Positions 6,996-14,184 of a stretch of DNA of 14,382 nucleotides are shown in pieces. A program made the position numbers and the translations under genes. Positions within the stretch are counted from its first letter, which is position 1, and each line of letters opens with the position of its first letter. Below the pieces are notes generated by a model. That model searched no databases. It saw only the letters and a list, made by a program, of their open reading frames with translations, and was not told the origin of the DNA. Origin of the DNA: Candidatus Cloacimonadota bacterium (lineage in GTDB: Bacteria > Cloacimonadota > Cloacimonadia > Cloacimonadales > JAOZMQ01); NCBI GenBank assembly GCA_029934195.1, contig JAOZMQ010000033.1, forward strand, positions 1 to 14,382. Direction: 5' to 3'.

Positions 6996-9900
6996 TATAA
7001 TCTAACTTAATTTTAGGTTGAGAAGAAACAATTTTCTTGATTTCTTTCAAAGCATTTGTTCCGGGAAAAAATTTCAAATTTCTTGGGTGTAATTTAATTT
7101 CCTTAAAATGTTCTGTTTTTACTGAGAAATGAAAACTAAATTTGCCAGGCGATTCATTTGAAATCTCTTTTATTTTCTTAGCAAATTCTATATTCAAAAC
7201 ACTTTCCTTTATAGAAAGATAAAATTCACCTGAGAGAGTTTTGGAAATTTCATCAAATTTAAGGATTTTTCTTGGTAGAACTTTAATTATAGCATCATCA
7301 CTATTGGAATAAGTTGATTGCCTTCCAAAAATAAGCAATTCTAATCCCTCCTCCATCATATCTACATATCTTTCATAATCTTCACTGAACAAAATTAATT
7401 CAAATTTTCCATAAAGATCTTCAAGAGAAACAAATGCAAAAGGATTACCCTTTTTACCAATTTTTTTGGAAACAGAAGAAACTATTCCAGCTACAATGAT
7501 ACTATCGGGAATACCTTTTTCCAAAGCTAATTTACTATTTGTATTCGCCAATAAATCGATAATTTCATTATGTTCCATCAAAGGATGTCCAGACATATAA
7601 AAACCCAATATTTTTTTTTCATTCTCCAAAAGTTTACTCAATCCCCATTCAGGTAATTTCGGTAACTCTGGTTGAAACTGTTTTTCCTCTTCTTCGCCCT
7701 CATCAAACATATCAAAAAACAACATTTGACCGCGTTTCTTTTCTGTTTGCGTACTATTTGCATAATCTAAAGCTTGTTCAATAGCTGCATATTTTTGTGC
7801 TCGACAACCTTCAAAGGAATCCATCGCTCCTGCACAAATTAAACTTTCGAGAACAGCCTTATTGACAACACTTGCATCAACTCGCGAAGAAAATTCAAAA
7901 ATTGAAACATAATTTCCCTTATCTCTTCTTTCTTTGAGAATTGTATTTATAGCTGCATCTCCAACATTTTTTATTCCACGCATTCCAAAACGAATTTTGT
8001 TTCCTTTTACTGTAAATTCTTTTTCAGATTTATTGAGATTAGGTGGTTCAACAACTATTTTCATGTTTCTGCATTCTTCAAGAAAATAGGGAATTTTAGC
8101 CGGATCTTTTTCAAGTGTTAAAAGAGCTGCCATAAATTCAACGGGAAAATGAGCTTTTAGATAAGCTGTCTGATAAGCAACGAGCGCATAACAAGTTGCA
8201 TGACTTTTATTAAAAGCATACTTAGCAAATTCTTTCCAGTTATTCCAAATTCTATCAATTACTTCTTCTGATACTCCATTATTTTTAGCACCTTCCTCAA
8301 ATTTCACTTTCAACTTTGCCATCAAGTCCAGTTTCTTTTTTCCCATAGCTTTACGCAAAGTATCTGCTTCCGAACCGGTAAATCCACCCATTATACGGGA
8401 AATATGCATCACTTGTTCTTGATAAACAGTAATTCCATAAGTCGGTTCAAGAGAACTTTTTGTCAATGGGTGGTCATATTCAATTTTTTCTTCCCCATGT
8501 TTTCTCTTTATAAAAGATCCAATAAATTGCATTGGTCCTGGACGATAAAGAGCAACCATTGCAATTAAATCTTCAAAAACAGTTGGCTTCAATTCCATCA
8601 TATATTTTTTCATTCCGGGAGATTCAAATTGAAAGACTCCATCAGTTTTTCCTTGAGATAATAGCTCGTAAGATTTTTTATCGTTTAAAGAAATGTTATC
8701 CATATCAAGAATAACTCCCTGAGATTCTTTGATTAAGCGAACTGAATTTTTGATAAGTGTAAGTGTTTTCAGTCCTAAAAAATCCATTTTGAGCATTTTC
8801 AAATCATCTAGCCATTTACCTTCAAACTGAGAAATCATTGTTGGCTCTTGCCCTTTTTGATTATTAATAGCCAATGGCACAAAATTACTCAAGGAACTTG
8901 GAGCAATTACAACTCCACAAGCATGAACACCTGTTTGACGAACTAAGCCTTCTAAAACCATAGAATAATGTAATATTGAACGATAATGATCATTTTGATT
9001 CATACAAACAGCAAATTCTTTTGATTCTTCAAGTGCTTTTTTCAGAGTTATTTTTGGTGTAGAAGGCATCAATTTTGTAATTTTATTTGCTTCAGATGCA
9101 GGAACTCCCATAGTTCTGGCAACATCTTTTATTACGGATTTTGCACCAAGAGTTCCATAAGTTACTATTTGAGTAACACAATCTCTTCCATACTTTTGGA
9201 TAACATAATCAAGAACTTTAGAACGTCCGTCAGCACAGAAATCAATATCAATATCCGGCATTCCAATTCTATCTTCAGTAAGAAATCTTTCAAATAAAAG
9301 GTCATATTTAATTGGATCAATTTTGGTAATTTCTAATAAATAAGAAACTATACTTCCGGCAGCAGAACCACGTCCGGGACCAACAGGTACATCTTGTGCT
9401 CTCGCAGCATCACAAAAATCCTTTACAACAAGAAAATATCCAGCATATCCCATTTTTTTGATAACACTTAACTCATAAGAGATTCTGTCTTCAATGACTT
9501 TAGTCACTTCAGGATAAATTTTCTTTGCAGATTCTTCACAAAGAATTCTGAGATATTCATCCATAGAATTATATTGTTCAGGTATCTCAATTTTTGGTAA
9601 AAGAAATTCATTATAATCTAACTCAAAATCAATAGATTCTGCTATTTTTACCGTATTGTCATAAGCTTCTGGCAAATTTGGGAAGAGAAGCTTCATCTCT
9701 TTTTCTGTTTTAAAATACAAATCCTCTGTGCCAAATTTCATTCTGTCCGGATCATTAATAGATTTTCCTGTTTGGATACAAAGAAGAACATCATGAGCTT
9801 CTGCATCCTCTTTTTTTAGATAGTGACAATCATTTGTTACCACCATTGGAGTTTTTGTTTCATTTGCCAGTTCTATTAACTTAGGCATTACGAGTGTTTC

Positions 9901-10437
9901 ATCATCAATTCCATGATCTTGAAGCTCAATATAAAATCTTCCTGGAAACATTTTCTTGTATTCTCTTAATGCTTTCCGTGCACCGGACATATTATCATTC
10001 AAAATTTCTCGTGGAATCTCACCTTGAATACAAGCAGAAAGAGCAATTAATCCTTCAGAATGTTGAGCAAGAACAGATTTACTAATTCGTGGTTTATAAT
10101 AAAAACCATCAATATATGCAATAGATGCAAGTTTCATTAAATTATGATATCCTACAATATTCTGTACTAATAAAACGAGATGATACCTTTTTTCTTTTCT
10201 ATTTTTAGGAGCATCTAATTCCTCATTAACAAGATATGCTTCCATTCCGATAATTGGTGTTATTCCAGCTTTTTTAGCAGTAAAGAAAAAATCAATAGTC
10301 CCAAACATATTACCATGATCAGTCATTGCAACTGCTGGCATATTGTATTCTTTAGTTAGATTTATCATTTTATCTACTCGACAAGCACCATCAAGTAAAC
10401 TATATTGCGTGTGATTATGCAGATGGACAAAAGACAT
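6988..10437 (-). CDS. dnaE: DNA polymerase III alpha subunit (replicative polymerase)
   Basis: 1149 residues, close to the ~1160 of E. coli DnaE. It synthesises DNA at the replication fork. Domains in order: PHP (about 1-280) with H7xH9, D16, H41, E66, H86, C136 and D203xH205 in the metal-ligand positions; palm/fingers (about 290-780) with VGPGRGSAAGS (352-362), catalytic PDIDIDF (D395, D397) and MDFLGLKTLT (D552), YGITVYQEQVM (667-677) and FNKSHATCYALVAYQTAYL (742-760); helix-hairpin-helix (about 795-880, GIKNVGDAAI); a clamp-binding peptide QMLFF (904-908); and an OB fold (about 978-1060). The set of PHP ligands looks complete, unlike the degenerate E. coli site, so a PHP-based proofreading activity is possible. 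The ATG at 10437 is preceded by AAGGA. The gene begins an operon with two GWxTD genes, the first overlapping its stop by 8 bases. Confidence 0.97.
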   Translation of the reverse strand: MSFVHLHNHTQYSLLDGACRVDKMINLTKEYNMPAVAMTDHGNMFGTIDFFFTAKKAGITPIIGMEAYLVNEELDAPKNRKEKRYHLVLLVQNIVGYHNLMKLASIAYIDGFYYKPRISKSVLAQHSEGLIALSACIQGEIPREILNDNMSGARKALREYKKMFPGRFYIELQDHGIDDETLVMPKLIELANETKTPMVVTNDCHYLKKEDAEAHDVLLCIQTGKSINDPDRMKFGTEDLYFKTEKEMKLLFPNLPEAYDNTVKIAESIDFELDYNEFLLPKIEIPEQYNSMDEYLRILCEESAKKIYPEVTKVIEDRISYELSVIKKMGYAGYFLVVKDFCDAARAQDVPVGPGRGSAAGSIVSYLLEITKIDPIKYDLLFERFLTEDRIGMPDIDIDFCADGRSKVLDYVIQKYGRDCVTQIVTYGTLGAKSVIKDVARTMGVPASEANKITKLMPSTPKITLKKALEESKEFAVCMNQNDHYRSILHYSMVLEGLVRQTGVHACGVVIAPSSLSNFVPLAINNQKGQEPTMISQFEGKWLDDLKMLKMDFLGLKTLTLIKNSVRLIKESQGVILDMDNISLNDKKSYELLSQGKTDGVFQFESPGMKKYMMELKPTVFEDLIAMVALYRPGPMQFIGSFIKRKHGEEKIEYDHPLTKSSLEPTYGITVYQEQVMHISRIMGGFTGSEADTLRKAMGKKKLDLMAKLKVKFEEGAKNNGVSEEVIDRIWNNWKEFAKYAFNKSHATCYALVAYQTAYLKAHFPVEFMAALLTLEKDPAKIPYFLEECRNMKIVVEPPNLNKSEKEFTVKGNKIRFGMRGIKNVGDAAINTILKERRDKGNYVSIFEFSSRVDASVVNKAVLESLICAGAMDSFEGCRAQKYAAIEQALDYANSTQTEKKRGQMLFFDMFDEGEEEEKQFQPELPKLPEWGLSKLLENEKKILGFYMSGHPLMEHNEIIDLLANTNSKLALEKGIPDSIIVAGIVSSVSKKIGKKGNPFAFVSLEDLYGKFELILFSEDYERYVDMMEEGLELLIFGRQSTYSNSDDAIIKVLPRKILKFDEISKTLSGEFYLSIKESVLNIEFAKKIKEISNESPGKFSFHFSVKTEHFKEIKLHPRNLKFFPGTNALKEIKKIVSSQPKIKLDYNA

Positions 10438-10485
10438 TTTTATTCCTTTTACTTCTTATTTCAATTATTAATCGTAATCAAGAAA

Positions 10486-10513
10486 GATATAATATCATCT
10501 ATATAAGTCTCAA
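10486..10513 (-). promoter_or_regulatory. Candidate promoter for the dnaE operon
   Basis: On the minus strand TTGAGA (10513-10508) is followed, after 16 bases, by TATATC (10491-10486). This would start transcription near 10479 and leave a leader of about 40 bases before the dnaE ATG. It is a sigma-70-like match (5/6 and 4/6) in very AT-rich sequence, so chance matches are likely. Inferred only. Confidence 0.35.
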
Positions 10514-10535
10514 TCTTGTAGTTCATTCTTCTTTT

Positions 10536-10551
10536 AAATTATAAATAATTT
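10536..10551. repeat. Short AT-rich palindrome
   Basis: AAATTAT-AA-ATAATTT, a perfect 7-2-7 inverted repeat. It lies upstream of the candidate dnaE promoter and could be an operator or simply an AT-rich coincidence. It loosely resembles the A/T-only palindromes bound by Fur-family proteins, but it sits more than 300 bases from the perR-like start. Confidence 0.35.
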
Positions 10552-10659
10552 TTAGGAGTATTTATTTTATTAAATGATTTATGTCAAAACTTTTTACTAA
10601 AATAAATTCAGAACCCCTAACTTTAACAATTTTAATGTAAACAAGTATTCATAATAAAT

Positions 10660-10691
10660 GGGAAAGTAAGCATCTTGCTTACCTCTTTACC
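10660..10691. repeat. Foldback hairpin
   Basis: The inner stem GTAAGCA (10666-10672) pairs perfectly with TGCTTAC (10676-10682) around a 3-base loop. An outer arm GGGAAA (10660-10665) pairs with TTTACC (10686-10691) with one mismatch, across a 3-base bulge. There is no T-run after it, so it does not look like a rho-independent terminator. The sequence is less AT-rich than its surroundings, as for dispersed intergenic repeats. Confidence 0.55.
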
Positions 10692-10841
10692 TACTGGAAG
10701 TAATAGCTCACGTCTTGCCTTTCGGAAAAGTATAATCTTCTTTCTCCTATTTTGAAGGTTCCGAAAATATATGACAAATAATGAGAAATTGGGAAAGTGA
10801 TCAATTATTCGAACTTGATTTTTAGTATTAAAAAAAAAGAT

Positions 10842-10879
10842 TTGACAGCAATTGGAAGGATTCTAAATCTGGTTTTAAT
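10842..10879 (+). promoter_or_regulatory. Candidate promoter of the perR-mutM-hrb-fprA operon
   Basis: A perfect -35 hexamer TTGACA lies at 10842-10847, with a poor -10 (TAAATC, 10864-10869) after 16 bases. An alternative is TTGGAA (10852-10857), 16 bases, TTTAAT (10874-10879). Either would give a short leader before the ATG at 10899. Which pair is used cannot be decided from sequence. Confidence 0.4.
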
Positions 10880-10885
10880 CTAAAA
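10873..10885. promoter_or_regulatory. Possible autoregulatory operator
   Basis: TTTTA-ATC-TAAAA is a 5-3-5 inverted repeat placed between the candidate promoter and the Shine-Dalgarno (GGAG, 10888-10891) of the perR-like gene. That is where a self-repressing Fur-family protein would bind. It matches a PerR-box only loosely, so this is a weak inference. Confidence 0.25.
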
Positions 10886-10898
10886 TTGGAGATAATTA

Positions 10899-11318
10899 AT
10901 GTTTAGAGAATATAAAAGTCTATTAGATAAAAATGATATCAGTCCTACAACGCAGAGAGTAATGATTCTGGAATTTTTAGACAAACATAGGATACATCCT
11001 ACTGTAGAACAAGTTTATAATGGGTTAAAGGATAAAATGATTTCATTATCTAAGGCAACTGTTTATAATACATTGAATAAATTTGTAGAAAGTGGAATTG
11101 TACATGAATTAACAATTTTTAGTAATGAAATTAGATACGAATATGATAAAGTAAATCATATTCATTTTAAATGTATAAAATGTAGCAAAATTTATGATAT
11201 CAAACAGGAAAATTCCCTTCATAAAGAAACTTCCATTGAAGAACATAAAATTTTAGATTATCAGATAAATTTACGAGGAATCTGTAAAAATTGTTTATCC
11301 AAGGAAAATGAGGAATAA
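10899..11318 (+). CDS. perR: Fur-family metalloregulator, PerR-like peroxide sensor
   Basis: 139 residues, typical for the Fur family. The N-terminal winged helix (about 1-80) contains the recognition helix SKATVYNTLNKF. The structural zinc site is complete: C92xxC95 and C129xxC132. Aligned by eye to B. subtilis PerR (offset 4), the regulatory metal ligands are H33, E81 (Asp85 in PerR), H87, H89 and D100. Asn57 falls where PerR has Asn61 and Fur has Arg, a position reported to separate PerR-box from Fur-box recognition. PerR proteins bind Fe(II)/Mn(II), repress oxidative-stress genes, and are inactivated when peroxide oxidises the histidine ligands. The Asp-to-Glu change at 81 might alter this sensitivity. 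A Shine-Dalgarno GGAG lies 7 bases upstream. The gene leads an operon with mutM and oxygen-reducing enzymes, which supports the peroxide/oxygen reading over iron (Fur) or zinc (Zur). Confidence 0.85.
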   Translation: MFREYKSLLDKNDISPTTQRVMILEFLDKHRIHPTVEQVYNGLKDKMISLSKATVYNTLNKFVESGIVHELTIFSNEIRYEYDKVNHIHFKCIKCSKIYDIKQENSLHKETSIEEHKILDYQINLRGICKNCLSKENEE

Positions 11319-12119
11319 ATGCCAGAATTACCAGAAGTTCAAACAATAGTTGATGGATTAAATTCTAAAATAGTGAATAAAACTATTTCTGCAATTATTG
11401 AGAAAAAAATGGGTACAATTATTTGGAAAGAAAACCTAAATATTTGTGAATTTGGGAAAATATTAAATGTTTCAAGAAGAGGGAAATTTATAATAATAGA
11501 AACTTCTAAAAAGCTTAAAATAATCATCCATTTAAGAATGACCGGTAAATTAATTTATGAAGAAGACATCTCAAAAACTTCATCTCACTCAAGAACTGAA
11601 TTTATTTTTTCAGATAATACTAAAATGATTTTTGATTGTGTTAGAACTTTCGGTAAAATTTGGATTCTTAGAAAAGATTATAGATTTGCACCAATTGAAA
11701 AACTTGGAGTTGAACCTCTTGATAAACTATTTAACGATCCATATTTAAAAAAACAAATTCAACATAAAAAAATCCCTATTAAAAAATTAATTTTAGAGCA
11801 ACAAATTATTGCCGGTTTAGGAAATATCTATGCTTGTGAAATATTATTCCGAGCAAAAATCCATCCTGAAAAATTAGGGATTGAAGTTACAAATAAAGAG
11901 ACAGAACTATTGGTCAAAGAAACTAAATCTGTTCTAATTCAAGCTCTCGAAAAAAATGGAACAACAATTTCTGATTATAGAAATGTCGATAATAAAACCG
12001 GCGAGTTTCAAAATTTCTTAAAAGTATATCAAAAAGAATTTTGTGAATGTGGAAACAAAATATCAAGAATAAAACAATCCGGCCGTTCAACATTTTTTTG
12101 TGGAAAATGCCAAAAATAA
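11319..12119 (+). CDS. mutM: Formamidopyrimidine-DNA glycosylase (Fpg/MutM)
   Basis: 266 residues, near the usual ~270. The enzyme excises 8-oxoguanine and formamidopyrimidines and nicks the abasic site. It begins with the diagnostic MPELPEV: the catalytic proline P2 and E3 remain after Met removal. K56 (SRRGKF) is the conserved catalytic lysine. M74 (HLRMTG), R109 and F111 (DCVRTFG) match the residues that fill the gap left by the flipped base. GLGNIYACE (167-174) and R256 in the finger are also present. The C-terminal zinc finger is unusual: C242-x-C244-x16-C261-x2-C264, with one residue instead of two between the first pair and a knuckle about 3 residues shorter than usual. The ATG follows the perR stop with no gap, and a GAGGA ribosome site lies inside the perR end, so the two are translationally linked. 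Activity is likely intact. Confidence 0.95.
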   Translation: MPELPEVQTIVDGLNSKIVNKTISAIIEKKMGTIIWKENLNICEFGKILNVSRRGKFIIIETSKKLKIIIHLRMTGKLIYEEDISKTSSHSRTEFIFSDNTKMIFDCVRTFGKIWILRKDYRFAPIEKLGVEPLDKLFNDPYLKKQIQHKKIPIKKLILEQQIIAGLGNIYACEILFRAKIHPEKLGIEVTNKETELLVKETKSVLIQALEKNGTTISDYRNVDNKTGEFQNFLKVYQKEFCECGNKISRIKQSGRSTFFCGKCQK

Positions 12120-12132
12120 TTATGGAGAAAAA

Positions 12133-12837
12133 ATGAATTTAACCTCACTGTTTAATCTAACTTATGGCTTATGTCTCATCTCATCAAAAAATGGAGATAA
12201 AATAAACGCTTGTGTTGTAAACTCCGTTTTTCAAGTAACTTCCGAAAATCCCACGATAGCTATTAGTATGTCAAAAAAAAATTATACTTATGAGATGATA
12301 AAAAAGAGCGGGATTTTCAACATCTCAATTTTAGGTAAACAAACACCAACTTCCTTGATTGGAAATTTCGGTTTTAAATCCGGAAAAGATATTAATAAAT
12401 TTGAAAACTATAATTATGAAAAAGGCAAAAATGGTGCTCCAATTTTAAAGGATTACACAATTTCTTATATTGAGGCAGAAGTTATTAATTCAATTGAAGT
12501 TGGAACTCATACCGTTTTTATTGGAAAGATTGTTGATTGTGAATATTTATCGGAAGCTGAACCAATGACTTATGCCTATTATCATAACATAAAAGGTGGA
12601 AAATCTGCAAAAAATGCTCCTACTTTTGCACAACAAGAAGCTGAAGAAATTTCTCGAAAAACAGAGAAATCTTCTAATAATAAAAAATATAAATGTGATG
12701 TCTGTGGCTATATTTATGACCCACAAATTGGAGATCCAGAGAATGGAATTGATTCTGAAACATCATTTGAAAAAATTCCAGAAGAATGGGTTTGTCCAAT
12801 TTGTAGAGTTCACAAAAATAGATTTACAATACTATAG
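12133..12837 (+). CDS. hrb: Flavin reductase-rubredoxin fusion (high-molecular-weight rubredoxin, Hrb type)
   Basis: 234 residues from ATG 12133, which has GGAG at 12124-12127, 5 bases upstream. A GTG at 12100 would extend the frame by 11 codons into mutM, but it lacks a better ribosome site and adds nothing conserved. Residues 1-155 are a flavin reductase-like FMN-binding split barrel (NLTYGLCLISS, QVTSENPTIAISMSKKN, GIFNISIL). A linker of about 25 residues leads to a full rubredoxin (185-234): C188xxCGYIYDP, then EEWVCPICR with C221 and C224, the four cysteines that hold one iron. The usual glycine after the last cysteine is Arg225. In Moorella, Hrb takes NADH electrons through its flavin to rubredoxin and passes them to FprA, the very enzyme encoded 51 bases downstream. 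Cytoplasmic. No separate promoter is convincing. Confidence 0.92.
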   Translation: MNLTSLFNLTYGLCLISSKNGDKINACVVNSVFQVTSENPTIAISMSKKNYTYEMIKKSGIFNISILGKQTPTSLIGNFGFKSGKDINKFENYNYEKGKNGAPILKDYTISYIEAEVINSIEVGTHTVFIGKIVDCEYLSEAEPMTYAYYHNIKGGKSAKNAPTFAQQEAEEISRKTEKSSNNKKYKCDVCGYIYDPQIGDPENGIDSETSFEKIPEEWVCPICRVHKNRFTIL

Positions 12838-12888
12838 AATTTTGTTTATTGATAAAAAACTAAATTCAAAAATTAAATCGGAGGAATA

Positions 12889-14049
12889 ATGAAGAAAATT
12901 GAAATTAAAAAAGGAATTTATTGGGTGGGAGGAATTGATTGGAATCTTAGAAATTTCCACGGATATTTAACCCAACGAGGCTCAACCTATAATTCATATC
13001 TCATTGTTGATGACAAAATCACTTTAATAGATAATGTAAAAGCATCTTTTGCTGAAGAACAAATTGCACGGATTTCACAAATAATAGATCCTGCAAAAAT
13101 TGATTATGTAATTCAAAATCATATTGAAATGGATCACTCCGGTTCACTTCCCAAAATTATGGAATTATGCCCAAATGCAAAAGTAATTGCCTCTGTAAAA
13201 GGAGTAGAAAATTTACCAAAACATTATAAGAATAATTGGGATTTTATGGCTGTAAAAGCTGGAGATATTTTAGATATTGGAAGTAGAAAATTACATTTTG
13301 TTCCAACTCCAATGGTCCATTGGCCAGACAATATGCTTACTTATTGTCCAGACGAAAAAATTCTTTTTTCTAATGATTCTTTCGGTCAACATATCGCATC
13401 TTCTGAGCGTTTCGATGATGAATTTCCTCTGAATGTTATAATGACTGAAGCTGCAAAATATTACGCAAATATCGTTTTACCTTATGGGAAACAGGTACAA
13501 AAAGAGTTAAAAGTAGCTAAAACTTTGGAAATTGATACCATTTGTCCAAGTCACGGACTGATTCTTCGTAAATATATTCCTCAACTTATTGAAAAATATA
13601 TTAAGTGGTCCGCAAATGAAGTAGAAAATAAAGCGCTAATAATCTATGATACAATGTGGAAATCTACAGAAAAGATAGCTCATTCTATCCAAGAAGTCTT
13701 TGAGATTAAAGGCGTTCATACCAGATTATTTAATTTACAATATACTCATATTTCAGATATTATGACGGAAATTTTAACAGCAAAATATATTTGTGTAGGT
13801 TCACCAACTTTGAACAATAATATTTTACCAACAACAGCTGCTTTTCTTACTTATCTAAAAGGATTAGCTCCAAAAAATAGAATTGGATTAGCTTTCGGCT
13901 CCTATGGATGGGGTGGGCAAAGTATCGATATAATAGAAAATCATTTAAAAGAATGCAAATTTGAAATGTTAGATCAAATAAAAATTCAATACATTCCTGA
14001 TGAAAAGAAATTGAATGAAGAAAGAAAAAAATTGATTGAGCAGATTTAG
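12889..14049 (+). CDS. fprA: Flavodiiron protein (A-type flavoprotein, O2/NO reductase), C-terminus probably frame-shifted
   Basis: 386 residues. The N-terminal metallo-beta-lactamase-like domain (about 1-245) has all diiron ligands: H78-x-E80-x-D82 (NHIEMDHSG), H144, D163 (SNDSFGQH) and H222 (CPSHG). The C-terminal flavodoxin domain (about 248-385) has the FMN phosphate loop YDTMWKST (253-260), GSPTLNN and GSYGWGG. The enzyme reduces O2 to water (or NO to N2O) with electrons from reduced rubredoxin, here probably from the adjacent Hrb fusion. GGAGGA (12880-12885) gives a strong start at ATG 12889. The stop TAG at 14047 comes after LIEQI, but the frame one step over continues with protein-like codons to a TAG at 14106. 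A single lost base near 14040 would explain it and give a ~406-residue protein. Catalytic residues are unaffected either way. Confidence 0.93.
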   Translation: MKKIEIKKGIYWVGGIDWNLRNFHGYLTQRGSTYNSYLIVDDKITLIDNVKASFAEEQIARISQIIDPAKIDYVIQNHIEMDHSGSLPKIMELCPNAKVIASVKGVENLPKHYKNNWDFMAVKAGDILDIGSRKLHFVPTPMVHWPDNMLTYCPDEKILFSNDSFGQHIASSERFDDEFPLNVIMTEAAKYYANIVLPYGKQVQKELKVAKTLEIDTICPSHGLILRKYIPQLIEKYIKWSANEVENKALIIYDTMWKSTEKIAHSIQEVFEIKGVHTRLFNLQYTHISDIMTEILTAKYICVGSPTLNNNILPTTAAFLTYLKGLAPKNRIGLAFGSYGWGGQSIDIIENHLKECKFEMLDQIKIQYIPDEKKLNEERKKLIEQI

Positions 14050-14184
14050 TTCCAGAGATTGCTCAAGAACCAAATTACGAATTAGCAATGAAATCTTTAA
14101 AAAAATAGAATATAGTTTAGTATCTGAACGAAAACAATTTTTTACCATGAAGGACTGAAGATCATGAAGAAAAGATTAATTAGG

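Larger units (their letters stand above)
10438..10898. other. Non-coding divergent intergenic region between dnaE and the perR-like gene
   Basis: 461 bases with no credible gene. The longest ATG-started frames I checked are under 20 codons and lack a well-spaced ribosome site. From left to right it holds a candidate dnaE promoter (minus strand), an AT-rich palindrome (10536-10551), a foldback hairpin (10660-10691) followed by less AT-rich sequence up to about 10760, and the candidate promoter and operator of the perR-like operon (10842-10885). Each is listed separately. Confidence 0.7.

Noticed and set aside
10581..10640. Short plus-strand frame (about 19 codons) in the dnaE-perR gap
   Set aside because: The AGGAG at 10554-10558 is too far from the ATG to act as its ribosome site, and the peptide has no distinguishing features.
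10660..10691. Hairpin considered as a terminator
   Set aside because: No T-run follows on either strand, and it lies between divergent operons where no transcript is expected to end.
12100..12132. GTG start at 12100 for the flavin reductase-rubredoxin gene
   Set aside because: It would overlap mutM by 20 bases and lacks a good ribosome site, whereas ATG 12133 has GGAG at proper spacing and begins at the conserved domain edge.
12838..12888. Possible separate promoter for fprA (TTGATA at 12849-12854 with TTAAAT)
   Set aside because: Transcription would start inside the ribosome site, leaving no usable leader; read-through from the operon is simpler.
12596..12889. 97-codon plus-strand frame overlapping the rubredoxin domain
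   Set aside because: It is a shifted-frame shadow of hrb, whose frame encodes a complete rubredoxin with all four cysteines; the shadow has no recognisable domain.
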